From: Rhineura floridana
Taxonomy: Eukaryota > Chordata > Lepidosauria > Squamata > Rhineuridae
DNA length: 64,000 bases
Direction of reading: 5' to 3'
Assembly (NCBI RefSeq): GCF_030035675.1
Contig: NC_084497.1
Location: 29,710,437 to 29,774,436, forward strand
Below the pieces are notes generated by a model. It searched no databases and was not told the origin of the DNA. It worked only from the letters and a program-made list of their open reading frames with translations. Numbering within the stretch: the first letter of the stretch is position 1; every line of letters begins with the position of its first letter. The translations under genes and the position numbers were made by a program. This document shows, in pieces, positions 1-10,700 of the stretch.

Positions 1-305
1 TCCCCCTGTCTCACAACGCTGTAGAGCCGCTGCCAGTCAGCGTAGGCAAGACTAGGCTAGATGCACCCAGGGGCCTGACTCTGTACAAGGCAGCTTCCTA
101 TGTTCCTTTATACAGAGCCATGAAGACTGGAATCTCACTGTACTTTGACAGGGAGGGCTGTAGCTCAGTGGCAGAGCAACTGCTTTGGATGCAGAAGGCC
201 CCAAGTTCCATCCCTGGCAGCATCTCCAGTTAGGCCTGAGAGAGATAGACAGTACTGAGCTAGGTGTACCAACGGTCTGTCTTAGTAGAAGGCAGCTGCC
301 TACAA
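1..305 (+). mobile_element. tRNA-derived SINE, dimer cut by window edge
   Basis: 3' half of one SINE (GCCAGTCAGCGTAGGCAAG through GGCAGCTTCCTATGTTCC), a linker (GAGCCATGAAGACTGGAATC), then a second copy with A-box TAGCTCAGTGG and a B-box-like GTTCCATCCC. The family name is uncertain. Confidence 0.8.
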
Positions 306-1077
306 CCCTATGAGGAGGACTAGGTGGAAGGGACCCCCCCCCATGCAGAGTGGGGTCCCCGAGGGCGAGGAGGAAGTGAGTATCTGCAACAGCAGATCCG
401 GCCTGGTCCTGTGTACACTCTTTACTGCTTCCATGTGATGGATGCCATCATGATATGGCAACCTGCCACGTGAATTGGCCCTGTGGAGGCCTCTGGTGGC
501 CACCCCGCATGACCTCCCTTTGTTCCACTCAGATGACCTGGGAGGGGACCCTCTATAGGATTTAATGTTTAACACGTTTTATATTCAGCAAAGTCTGGGG
601 CTGTGTGTGAAATGTCACAATCACCCACTTGGCAGCTGTGATAAAGCAGCGGCTGTAGCCCAGAGGGTGTCCTCTGTGGCCGGCAGTGGGCACCCGGGGG
701 GGGGGGAGCTTTCAGCCACCCCCACCTACCACCCCACTGTTCATCTAGGAATGTTCATCTAGGAACTGTTCATCTAGGAATGGAAACTTCTTTCCATAAA
801 GCCTCAGCTGGAAACGTGAGCCGCAGTTTGCAAAAGAGGCTTGCTGCACGTGATTATGTGTGTTCAGGAGACATTTAGAAATATATGTTTATGTTTATCA
901 TTTTAAATGTGTTGTGTGAGTCAGCTGGAGGCCTTTGGGTAACAAGGACCAGGAAGTCTAATAAATAATAATATTTGTCTCTGCCGTCTTTTCGGCACCC
1001 ATGGAAGACCTTCCTCTTCCAGCAAGCCTTTTGAGGAGACACCTTTATCCCAGCCGGCATCTGTATTGGAATTGCTT
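306..1077. other. Intergenic, no gene seen
   Basis: No conserved coding signal. A short direct repeat GTTCATCTAGGAA lies around 738-780. The rest is unremarkable. Confidence 0.4.
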
Positions 1078-1440
1078 TGATTTATTTATTTGATTTATAT
1101 CCCACCCTCCAAGCAGGAGCCCAGTGTTTCTTTTAAAGATGTTTCTAAAGATGTTTGTATTGTTTTAATACTTGTCGTTTGCCACCCTACAACGATTTGG
1201 CACTCTGGAACATTTTAATTATTATTAAGATTAATATTAACTCCTTTCTATTTTTCTACCACCCTTCCTCCGAGGAACTCAGGGTCAAGTACATCCTTCC
1301 CCCTCCAATTTTATCCACACAACAACCATGCAGGGTAGGACAGAGCAATAGCGAGTGCGTGACTGGCTCAGGTCAACGGATGAGGACGCAACAGGGTATT
1401 GGAAATGTTTTACTTCTTGTAGTTTTTCTTTAATAATTGT
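1078..1440 (-). mobile_element. L2-like tail and Sauria-type SINE 3' half
   Basis: 1078-1125 is the reverse of a GGGTGGGATATAAAT(AAATA)n LINE tail. 1220-1390, read on the minus strand, matches the squamate Sauria-SINE 3' part (GTTGTTGTGTGGATAAAAT, then GAGTTCCTCGGAGGAAGGG). Confidence 0.55.
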
Positions 1441-1849
1441 AATTGTTCTATATCCTTGCAGCCCACCCTAAGGCCTTATGGTGAAAGGTGAGTAAGAAAT
1501 CCATTCAAACCAAACCACAGCCCATAGCACTTTGCAGAATCTCGGCTGCGGCCAGAGGAGGGGGACGCTGTGTGCTCTCCTTGACTCTCGCAGACCCAGT
1601 GAACCCAGAGCCCATCCAGTGTTTCCTGGCAAGACTCCCTTCAACGGGAAGGGGACAGATTGGCACGATCCTCTGGGCAGGCCGAGTGAGCTTTCGCCAA
1701 CTGTTTGTGCATCTGATGAACGTGCACTAATTTGTCTGAAGGGTTCCCTCAGGAAGTGTCTTCTAGCCTTAGCCGACTGGTCCTCTCCTGGAATATATAC
1801 CCTCTTGACTGTGCATGCCAAAAAGCTGACAGGCCTGCACAGTAATCCC

Positions 1850-1970
1850 AGCCACGGCAGGAAAGGAGAGTGTCTGCTTTGCACACAGAAGGTCCCAGGT
1901 TCAATCCCCAGCATATGCAGATAGGATGGAAAGATCCCGCTCCAAAATGCTGGAGAGCTGCTGCAGGTCA
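1850..1970 (+). mobile_element. tRNA-derived SINE, truncated
   Basis: Contains GTCTGCTTTGCACACAGAAG, B-box GGTTCAATCCCC and GGAGAGCTGCTGC. It is broken off by the CR1 end that follows. Confidence 0.7.
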
Positions 1971-1971
1971 T

Positions 1972-2011
1972 AGAATCATAGAGTTGGAAGGGGCCTATAA
2001 GGCCATCAAGT
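1972..2011 (-). mobile_element. CR1 LINE 3' end fragment
   Basis: ATAGAATCATAGAGTTGGAA followed by GGGGCCTATAAGGCCATCAAG is the reversed CR1 3' terminus. It stops where the fold-back element begins. Confidence 0.75.
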
Positions 2012-3111
2012 CCTAATGTCCTCCCTGCACAGGAGCATTCCAGGGCTGTTCCTCTCAACACTCAATGGAACTGCCTCTCTCTCTCACACACACACACCTC
2101 ACAGGTCTCGCCCCTCCACTCTTGTCAAGGGCAACCTGTTGTGTGTGGATCCTGGGTCAGCTGCCATTTGCTGGGAAGGTCTCTGTCAGGGCAGGTGGCC
2201 CGCCGCCCTCATACGGCGATGGGTGTCACAGCCCCTGAGCAGCAGCTCTCGCCCATCACGGGGTTGAGGGAGACGACTGCTACCGTGCCCTCCCCCTGCT
2301 GGCTCCCTGCCCCTCCCCCTCACGAGGTCAGGTGGCGCGGGGTCCTCCTGCTCCCGGCGCAACTGTCAACCTGGGAGCAGCAAAGCCCATGCTTTTCAAT
2401 GGGTAGACCTGGGGCCCGGAGAGTCAACGCGTTTCAGTTGGTAGACCTGGCATCCGAGCCGCCCATGCAGTTCAGTTGGTAGACCTGGCGACTGAAAAGC
2501 CCGTGTGATTCAATGGGTAGACCTGGAGGCCGAACAGCCCATGTGGTTCAATGGGTAGACCCAGGGGCCAGAGAGGCAATGTGTTTCAATGGGTAGACCT
2601 GGAGGCCGAACAGCCCAAGCGGTTCAATTGGTAGACCTGGGGGCCGAAAAGTCAATGAGACACCAGGTCTACCAACTGAACTGCATGGGCTTTTCAGACT
2701 CCAGATCTACCCATTGAAACGCATGGGCTTTGCTGCCCTCAGGCTGACAGTTGCGCTGGGAGCAGGGGAACCCGGCCCCCACACGGAGGACCCTGCGCCG
2801 CCTGCCCCTGTGAGAGGGAGGGGAGCCGGCAAGGGGAGGGCAAGGCAGCAGTCGTCTCCCTCAACCCCGTGATGCGGCGAGAGCTGCTGCTCAGGGGCTG
2901 TAACACCCACCACCGTACGAGGGCGGCGGGCCACCTGCCCTGACCGAGACCTTCCCAGCAAATGGCAGCTGACCCAGGATCCACACACAACAGGTTGCCC
3001 TTGACAAGAGTGGAGGGGCGAGACCTGTGAGGTGTGGGTGGGTGTGAGGCAGTTCCATTGAGTGCTGAGAAGAAGAGCCCTGGAATGCTCCTGCGCAGGG
3101 AGGGCGTTAGG
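2012..3111. repeat. 1.1-kb fold-back element (long inverted repeat)
   Basis: Left arm about 2012-2394 and right arm about 2719-3111 are reverse complements of about 390 bp at roughly 90% identity by eye, with one stretch of about 85 bp identical around the unit GTGTGTGGATCCTGGGTCAG. The centre is a 38-bp tandem array. Its open frames on the two strands are mirror images, so no gene is inferred. The outermost arm bases resemble CR1 and make the exact boundary uncertain. Confidence 0.85.
2395..2718. repeat. 38-bp minisatellite at the fold-back centre
   Basis: Seven direct units of exactly 38 bp start at 2395, 2433, 2471, 2509, 2547, 2585 and 2623, each opening TTCA(A/G)T(G/T)GGTAGACC. Then, from 2661, come one half and one full unit (2681-2718) in the opposite orientation. 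Confidence 0.9.
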
Positions 3112-4080
3112 TCTTCAGAAGAGGCGTGGGGTGGCATCCAAGGCTGCCTTTGCAAGTCAAGGTCCTGAAAGAGGAAAAAGCTGCTGCTTAATGAATGCGT
3201 TGTTCTGTGCATTTCCATTTCCATTTTATTCCTTGGAGATATGTACTGCTAGTGTAGGCATGTGTTGAATTCCTTGTTGGCTTTTAAACAATTGATGGTG
3301 GTTTTATTAGGCATTTATTGTCTCTATATCTTTTATATATTGTGAGCCGCTCTGGAAATAGTAATGGCAAGATGGGTTGTGTGTGTGTATATATATGTGT
3401 GCATACACAAATCCATTCGACGGGACAGGTTATTTTGACTTTCGATTTCTACAAAGAAACACACCTGAAATAAAGTGTCTTCCAAGTAAAAAATGCCCAG
3501 GATTGTACTGTTAGGGTATCCTTTTGTATTTTTATATTCTGTTGTCAGGCAAAACTGTTTTTCAACAGGAGACTGCAATCTCCTTTGTGGTGGAAGTTCC
3601 TCAAAAAGCTGGGTATAACTTTTGAAATAAAGTGAAATCATCATAAAGGAAAATAAAATACTCAGAAGCGAGCCCCATGGGGTTCAATGTGGTTTACTCC
3701 CAAGTAAAGTGGATACAGGATTACAACCTGTGATATTTAGACTCTGTTTACGGCTCTGACGTAATTGTGTGTGTGTTTGTGCCTTCCTAGTTAATTCATC
3801 AATCTCTGCCCTTCATTTAAGAGCAGCTTTGATAAGCCTCCCTGATAAACTAGCCTTATAACCTTCTCCTCTCCAGTCCTGTCTCACAAACTACCTCCCG
3901 AGGGATCCTCCCCCAACCTCCAGCTCTTCCCGGGCTCTTAATTACTTAATGAATTTACATCCCTTCCCTTCCCTGCAGTAACATTTTCCCGAGCAACTCA
4001 GGGAAAAGTCAAACAACAACAACAGTGGCACCAAGGTCACATCCACAGCATGCATATCAAGCATGTTTCAAGCACGTGGC
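3112..4080. other. Intergenic with LINE-tail and short palindrome relics
   Basis: 3270-3370 looks like a LINE 3' tail (TTGTGAGCCGCTCTGG). 3660-3735 matches the dispersed short element GTTTACTCCCAAGTAAAGTG. There is a short GT/AT run at 3378-3400. No coding signal is seen. Confidence 0.4.
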
Positions 4081-4084
4081 AGAG

Positions 4085-4190
4085 ATCCCCAAAGAATCCT
4101 GGGAAGTGTAGTCTGTTAAGGAGCTGTGTGAGGGGGCAAACTACAGCACCCAGGATTCTTTGGAGGAAGCCACATGCTTGAAATGAGCTT
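4085..4190. mobile_element. Palindromic MITE with ACTACAG..CCCAG motif, copy 1
   Basis: CCCCAAAGAATCCTGGGAAG faces AACTACAGCACCCAGGATTC as arms of a palindrome. Same family as 5220-5350, 13515-13640 and 29525-29690. Confidence 0.7.
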
Positions 4191-4479
4191 ATCTTTAAAC
4201 CAGACTGGAAGCAAAGAGCCTTTCAAATAGAGGATGCCTTCAAGGAGGGCTCTCTCTGACATCACTTCAAAACAGAGAACTGACCTCTGTGAAGTAGGGC
4301 ACACGGCCACCCTGGCCAGTCCGAGATATTTTGCTGCAGGAGGTGAAGGATGACACAGTGTCCCTTTCCATTCCAGGTTTGGAAACCAGCTAGACCAGCA
4401 GTTGAATCCTACATCAACAGCACTGGTGAAGAGACCGCATCCTGCATAGCATCTGAGGATAGGAGAACCTGTTTCCATT

Positions 4480-4840
4480 GCTCCCCATTTTTCATTTTTC
4501 CAATCTTAAGTTCAGTTGTCCACATTTCGACATCAGTGTGCAATTTTTTTTAATAAAAGTCGTCATGAAATTTCATTAGCACTTTAGTGCGAATTTCCCT
4601 TAATGCAGGTGCATGCAATTTTGCCTGACACATTTTTGCAAAGCAATTTTCCCTAATATAATGGATTTTTATATGTTATTTTCAATAATATGTGCATCAT
4701 TTCTATAACTGTCCCCATTTTTGTACACATGACATGGCCAGAGAACTGCACTGCAAAATTCGGAGAAGTGTGACTTTTCGAGGACGGCTGTGTTTCGGTT
4801 TGGCTTCAGAAAGTGCAAAGTAGGTTCACATTTGGACTGG
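4480..4840 (-). mobile_element. hAT-like non-autonomous element X, copy 1
   Basis: Reverse-oriented copy of the A/T-rich family best seen at 13,866-14,506: TTTCATTAGCACTTTAGTGC, TTTGCAAAGCAATTTTCCCT and neighbouring blocks appear in the same order. Confidence 0.55.
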
Positions 4841-5219
4841 ATCAAATTTGTTCCAAATCCTTGAGCATGCCTAACTGTACTAACAGCAGGCTAGTTTGGG
4901 GGACAGGGAGGCAGGCCAGGTCATGTTGCATAACCCCTCTGCCCTCTAACAGAGAGGAAGAACTGGGAGGGGCACATAGGAGGCGTAGCCTGGAACCGCT
5001 GCCCCTGCCCAGGATCTGCCACTTGAGGCAGTTGCCTCGCTTGTCTAATGGCAGAGACGGCCCTGTGGTCACCCCCCTTGCATGACAGCGCCACTAAGAG
5101 CCTCACTTTGGAAGGAAGTTTCAAAGGAGGCTGGTGGAACTCCCTACAGGCAAAATCACCCAGTGCCGGAAAGCCACTGTGCTAAAAAATTGGAGAAATG
5201 AGACTGTACACACCAAATA

Positions 5220-5350
5220 TTTATAGCACACGACTTCCCCCAAAGAATCCTGGGAACTGTAGTTTATCCCTCACAGAGCTATCTTTCCCAACACTCTTAA
5301 CAAACTACAGTTCCCAGTATTCTTTGGGGGAATAGGCCATGTGCTTTAAA
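5220..5350. mobile_element. Palindromic MITE with ACTACAG..CCCAG motif, copy 2
   Basis: AAAGAATCCTGGGAACTGTA and its mirror TACAGTTCCCAGTATTCTTT flank a short centre. This is the cleanest copy of the family. Confidence 0.8.
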
Positions 5351-5351
5351 T

Positions 5352-5475
5352 GTATTATTTATTATTATTTATTTATTTAACATTTATAACCCACCTTTCT
5401 TTTTTCATGAAACCCAAGGCGGCTCACATATGGCTCCCAAAAGGGTCCCCCATCCAGGCACTGACCAGACCTGAC
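5352..5475 (-). mobile_element. LINE-type 3' tail
   Basis: (TTTATTTA)n, then AACCCACCTTTC and AAGGCGGCTCACA, the reversed end of a LINE or SINE with an (AAATA)n tail. Confidence 0.45.
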
Positions 5476-5875
5476 CCTGCTTACGTGCCTTCAGACCATA
5501 GCTGATGGACCAATGTATGGTGTATATGCAGCCTGAGAAATTGAGAGAAGCCAAAATGGACAGATTTGCCTGTTCCTAGCCACCGTGGACCCTTGTGGCT
5601 TTTCCTTGGGCCCTACAGCCACAAGCCACACACTTTGGGAGCTCATAACCCTAAAGAAACAGCCTTGGCCGCCTCTAGCGACGGCTGGTGAAATGAGTGC
5701 CAAGTTCCTAGCCCATCATGCCTCCCGAGGGTGCTTGATCTTTATTCTTCTCTTCCTCAGCACCTCCAGAGCATGTGAAAACAGTAAAGGCGGCAGAACA
5801 TTTGCGGCCATAAAGTTATACAGCCCTTTATTTAACTTGGCCAGGCTCTGAAGGCAAATATCACTGCCCGTCGCC

Positions 5876-6068
5876 AGGGATGGGCGAATCTGGCCTTTGC
5901 TGTTTCTCTCCATTTTTTAATCTGCTCCAGATTTCCACGGCAGTTTGTGAATTGTTTTTTTAAAGTCCTCGCGAAAATTCATCAGCGTTTCAGTGTGGAT
6001 TTCTCCTAAAGTGCACGCATGTGTGCCTGCAAGTTTGCCTTATATGCCTGTTGTTGCAAAGCAACTTT
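5876..6068 (-). mobile_element. hAT-like element X, copy 2
   Basis: Starts CAGGGATGGGCGAATCTGGC, the TIR of this family, and runs to AAAGCAACTTTCCCTAATAA, where a CR1 end abuts it. Confidence 0.6.
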
Positions 6069-6410
6069 CCCTAATAACGTAAGAGCCCTACAGCAGCACC
6101 TGGGTCAGGCCGAAGGGAGCCCCTCTAGTCCAGCCTCCCGTCCTTACAGTGGCCAACCAAGTGCCCCCGTGGGAAGCCCACAAGCAGGATCTGAGCACAG
6201 CAGCAGCAGCCAACTCTCTCCACTTGTGATTCCTGGCAACTGGCAAATTGCCTCCGACAGTGGAGGTAGAACATAGCCACTGATAGCTTCATCTGCCATG
6301 AGTTTGTCTAATTCTCTTTTGAAGCCATCCAAGTTGGTGGTCATTGCTACTCTTGGTGGGGAAACTACTAGCCCACGGGCAAAAGGGGCATCTCTGCTCA
6401 AGTCACTAGT
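6069..6410 (-). mobile_element. CR1-like LINE 3' end
   Basis: Reverse-oriented GGGTCAGGCCGAAGGGAGCC, CAGTGGCCAACCAAGTGCCC and the TAGTTTGTCTAATTCTCTTT-type block, in the order seen in the other copies. Confidence 0.7.
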
Positions 6411-6474
6411 CCCTTAAGAGGTGGCTCTATGTGCGTGACAAAGAAGGCGCACACACAAAACCTTGTGGCTCAAT

Positions 6475-6530
6475 AAGGCCGCAATCCTAAACCCACATAC
6501 CTGGAAGGACTCCCGAGTAAACATCCTCAG
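6475..6530. mobile_element. Short dispersed element with GAGTAA arms
   Basis: GCAATCCTAAACCC then CCGAGTAAACAT matches relics at 3660, 20125, 37060, 37410 and 59270. Confidence 0.4.
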
Positions 6531-6544
6531 ATGGCTCTGCAAGT

Positions 6545-6830
6545 CCATGAAGGGAGAGGCCTTATCTCAGTGGCAGAGCATCTGTGTTGCCTGCAAGAGC
6601 CCTGCCTGAATGTCCCTGCCTGAATCCCTGCAGAGCGGCTGCCAGTCAGTGTAGACGATCCTGAGCTAGAGGGACCAATGCCTAACTCTGCATAAAGCCA
6701 CTTGCAATGATCCTGCGCCTTCGCAGGGGGAGACCCTTTCATGAAATCTTGGAGGGCCACTGCCAGTCAGTGTAGACAGTATTGAGCCGGATGGACCAAG
6801 GGCCTGACTCGGTAGAAGTCCTCCTTGCGC
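6545..6830 (+). mobile_element. tRNA-derived SINE, degenerate dimer
   Basis: TATCTCAGTGGCAGAGCATC, then two successive GCCAGTCAGTGTAGAC blocks at about 6640 and 6762. Confidence 0.7.
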
Positions 6831-7514
6831 TGGCATTGACAGGAGTGTGATCCAGGAGATTTTATTTTGGGATGTGAGGACAACCTGGAATTCTTGCAGA
6901 TCCGGCTGCATCTGATGCGCCCCCATCCCGTTTTCAAATCTTGTCACTTTTCCCCCCTCCCCCCATGTCCAGAACCCCACCTCACCCTCCCATAACTAGG
7001 CTAATGATAGGACCAAAGGCTGACAGCCCTCCCCCCGCGCAGTACACAACTGCTGTCAGCTTTTAGCAGAGAGACACAACACATCATCAGCCACAGCAGC
7101 GCACACGTGTTTCAAAGGTTTGGCGTGGATGGCAGCCGGGACTTTGAACACTGGGAAGCTCAGATAAAAGGGGCTTTTTGGTCCTCTGCTTGCTCATTAA
7201 GGCAGGGTGGGAGGACAGCTTAGCAATTAACGAGGGGCCAAAGAGGCATCTGAGCAATGCGCAGGTTTGGGCGATGCTCGACCGCTTGGCACAGAGCGTG
7301 GTACATTTCCGGCACGTGTGGCCCAGGCAGCTCCCAGGAATGCCTTTCCAGCAAAGGTCACTTCAGCCTGGGCTGTGACCCTTTTCCGCTTAGCAGGACA
7401 ATCACTCTGCAGTGCTGATTCTGCACTTGCTGTCAATCCCCAAGCCAAGGTCAAGGCCTCTCCCCAGCCTGCTCTGGGGCAGAGGCCAGAAAGAGGTCCT
7501 GATTCAGAGGGACA

Positions 7515-7690
7515 TGCCTCGTGCACAAGTAAGGGTGGGTGAATCCCTCCATGCCAGTTTCTCAAGTTTCCAATCAGAAGTTCAGTTCCCTGCTTTTCTA
7601 CATCAATTTGCAAGTTTTACCAAAAAAATGAGCATTTTATACAATTTTATAAAATGGGAAGTTCATAAAATTATGCAAAATTATGAATAA
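7515..7690 (-). mobile_element. hAT-like element X, copy 3 (partial)
   Basis: AAGGGTGGGTGAATCCCTCC, then AAGTTCAGTTCCCTGC and AATTTGCAAGTTTTACC, as in copy 1 on the same strand. Confidence 0.5.
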
Positions 7691-7847
7691 TACTGTATTC
7701 CGTTTTTGTCGTGTTTTTTGTTGTTTGTTTGTATATGTTTTTGTGGTCTTTTATTATGATATATTGTATTTTACTTTGTTTGTTCACCGCCCTGAGAGCT
7801 ATTTTTGCTAAGGGCGGTATATAAATCGAAATAATAAATAAATAAAT
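7691..7847 (+). mobile_element. L2-like LINE 3' tail
   Basis: T-rich stretch, then ACCGCCCTGAGAGCTATTTT and GGGCGGTATATAAATCGAAA with (AAATA)n. Confidence 0.65.
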
Positions 7848-8015
7848 AAAATTATGCATGGCATGGAGAGAGTGGATAGAGAGGCCTTTTCTCCCTCTCT
7901 CATAACAGTGGGACTCGGGGATCGTCCAAGGAAGCGGAATGTTGGAAGATTCAGAACAGACAAAAGAAAGGATTTCTTCACAGCCAGTCCACACACTTTG
8001 CTCTCAGTAGCGCAG
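7848..8015 (+). mobile_element. CR1-like LINE 3' region
   Basis: AAATTATGCATGGCATGGAG, then CTCCCTCTCTCATAACAGTG and GGAATGTTGGAAGATTCAGA match the copies at 46.5 and 56.9 kb. Confidence 0.7.
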
Positions 8016-8567
8016 GCAGCGCCCTGACATGTTGTGCTGTCCGTCAATGTCCCAAAGAATGTGCCAACCAATCGCCTTCCTCATGTGAGTCCCCCGCCGC
8101 TGGTGGGGGCTCCTGGTTCACTGGGTTTGCTGGGGGCCGGCGCTAGCTTGACTTAGCCCACAGCCGGACAATCCAATGCAGAGCTGTCCCTTGCCAGGGA
8201 CCGTAATAAAAAGCCTCTAGTGCCAAGGCATTCTGGTTCGGGATGTGCTTGGCCTCAGGCCGCCACACCACTGGTGGTGATAAACATACACTCCTCTGCC
8301 AGCTCCCTCTGGCCCACAGCTGACACAGTCATATAAGGGGCCTCTGAGACGGATTCGCACGCTGCACACCCTCCTCTTCCTGAATACGGCAACCGCTCCT
8401 CCCTGGTTAGGAAACCCACACAGGCAGAGGCAGTGGCGGCCTGTAACCTTTCCACAGGCCAAAATATTCACTGGGGTCAGCCCTGCAAGCTATGAATAGT
8501 GTATTCCTGGGCAGGGATGACTCAACACGCGGCTGCCTTATTGTTGCATGGGGCACATTGATTTATA

Positions 8568-8955
8568 GGAGCGTAGGAAGCTGCTGTATACAGAGTCAGT
8601 CCTTTGGTCCATCTAGCTCAGGATTATCTGCACTGACTGGCAGCAGCTCTCCAGGGTTTCAGGCAGGGAGTCTCTTCCAGCTCTGCCTGGAGATTTTGCC
8701 GGGGATTGAAACTTCTCCATGCACAGCAGATGCTCTGCCACTGAGCTGTGGCCCCTTTCCACGGGCATAAGAAGCTGCGATATACCCAGTCAGACAACTG
8801 ATCCATTGAGCCTGGTATCTTCTACCCTGATTGGCAGCAGCTCTTTAGGAGTTCAGACAGGATTTTCTCCTACCCAACTGGAGATGCCAGGGATTGAACC
8901 TGGATCTTTCTGCATGCAAAGCAGATGCTCTGCCCCTGAGCTACGGCCCATCCCC
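8568..8955 (-). mobile_element. tRNA-derived SINE dimer
   Basis: Two reversed copies in tandem, each ending in a B-box (GGGATTGAA) and an A-box (CACTGAGCT / CCCTGAGCTA). Confidence 0.85.
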
Positions 8956-9189
8956 TTGCTTCTCCTCACTGCGGGGGAATCCTTCAAATGTGAGGTCTGA
9001 GGCTGGCTCCACACATTAGGTGGTCGAATGGATGTACCGTGTGTGACCACGGCTGAATGCTTCCTCACCACCATACACAACATATCTCCCTGCAAGGAAA
9101 AAAAGCTAGTTCCTCAGGAAAAAAGTTTCCAGGCTAGTTTATTAGATTTCTACTAGCATGGGTTTTAAAAAAAAAACACGGCGAGGCAT

Positions 9190-9790
9190 TTTTAAAAAAT
9201 CTGATCTTGGATTCTGGAGTGATATATTTCATTGGACCACCTCAGGATGAGGCCACCTCAATCCCCATTCTGTTTAGAGAAGGAGACTGGATGGGCGGCC
9301 AAAGTTTTACTTCCATACTGGGAATGGGGAGAGTGACCTCTCGTTTAGCAGGCTCATTCAGGGCTCAAGAGAAAGAGCCAGGGAGCTGCCGCCACTCCGT
9401 GTTTGCCACTCGGGGCAGAATCCTCACTCTGCCTAACAGTCAGGCCGGCCCTGGGCAGGAATGAACAGGAAGAAGAAGGTAGAGAAGGAGAAATAGACCC
9501 ATGCAGTTTGGCCCGTTTGGGCTGTGAACCAGTATCCCGATAAAGGTGTTTCCCGAATAAGCAAAGCCTCCTGAGGACAAGGGTGTTGGTGTTACATGCT
9601 GAAGAGGTTGCGACACACTCCTAGAGATCAAATTTACAATAAAATAATTTTGTTGCTCTCATAAAGAACTAAAAGCAAGGGTCAGGATGACTCAGGGCCA
9701 AGGCACAAGGAGGTCGTAAACACTGGTGTGCAAGAGAAGATGTCTCTTCCTCTCTGAGCCCTGAGCAGATCTAAGGGGGCAAACATTTAC
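9190..9790. other. Intergenic, no feature recognised
   Basis: No splice-flanked conserved frame and no repeat I can name. Confidence 0.35.
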
Positions 9791-9796
9791 TGGAGC

Positions 9797-9905
9797 ATAG
9801 AATCACAGAATCATAAAATAGTAGAGTTGGAAGGGGCCTATAAGGCCATCAAGTCCAACCCCCTGCTCAATGCAGGAATCCAAATCAAAGTGTTCCCAAC
9901 AGATG
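9797..9905 (-). mobile_element. CR1 LINE 3' end
   Basis: AGAATCACAGAATCATAAAA, AGAGTTGGAAGGGGCCTATA and CCAACCCCCTGCTCAATGCA: a reversed CR1 terminus. Confidence 0.85.
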
Positions 9906-10057
9906 ACTATGTAGAGCAATCTCTACACAGAACAAAACGCCTTTCTGGATGAGACCCACGGCCCCGCTGGGCCAGCACCGGCTCCTCAGAATCTTGTCTC
10001 CCTAACCCTAAGTCAAGCAGGTACTCACCAGAGGCCCAAGCAGGGAACGGTTTTTTT

Positions 10058-10262
10058 GGGAAGGGCTGTGGGTCAGTGGCAGAACATCTGCCTTGCATGC
10101 AGAAGGTCCCAGGTTCAATCCCCGGCAGCATCTCCAGGTAGGTCTGGGAAAAACCCTACCTGTCACCCTACAGAGCTGCTGCCAGTCAGTGTACACAGTA
10201 CTGAGCTAGTTGGACCGAGGGTCTGATCAGGTCCAAGGGTGCTTCTTGATGTCCTATGCTTT
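10058..10262 (+). mobile_element. tRNA-derived SINE
   Basis: GGGTCAGTGGCAGAACATCT, B-box GGTTCAATCCCC, GCTGCCAGTCAGTGTACAC and the terminal block are all present. Confidence 0.85.
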
Positions 10263-10289
10263 GTGACATCCTGTTTCTAATCCTGAAAG

Positions 10290-10396
10290 TGGCATTCAGC
10301 CATCATGGCTGGTAGCCAATCTTCCTCCATGAATTTTCCTCATCCCTCTTTCAAAGCCATCCAAGTGACCAGCTATTGTCGCATCTTGTGTCGGGG
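10290..10396 (-). mobile_element. CR1-like LINE fragment
   Basis: CAGCCATCATGGCTGGTAGC, then TTTCAAAGCCATCCAAGTGA, in reversed orientation. Confidence 0.55.
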
Positions 10397-10700
10397 AGTT
10401 CCACAAGCAGGGGTGTGGTGGTCCAGGGTCTCGGGGTATTAGACCCTGTACTTTTTTGAGACCAAGGTCCCAGCAGGGTCCCTGTGTCTCCAGCATCCTA
10501 TGTGCCAATCAGCATGAAAGGGGAGTGTGTTGGCCACTGACAAGAGTCTTCTAACATGTTTTCTTGTCCTTTCCTGCTGACTGTAGCCAATCAGAGTGAA
10601 AGGAGGTGAGCCAGCCACTGAGAAGAGTCTTCTCAGTAGCTAACACACTCCCCTTTCATGCTGATGGGTTCCTAGAGACATCTGTTGTTGCGGGAGAAGT
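10397..10700. mobile_element. Dispersed palindromic element Y, copy 1
   Basis: Shares about 290 bp with 20,885-21,175. Its inner arms at 10508-10531 and 10642-10665 are exact reverse complements over 24 bp. Confidence 0.75.

Noticed and set aside
2395-2660. CRISPR-like array from evenly spaced 38-bp units
   Set aside because: The whole 38 bp repeats with no unique spacers, and the setting is a vertebrate genome. It is a minisatellite.
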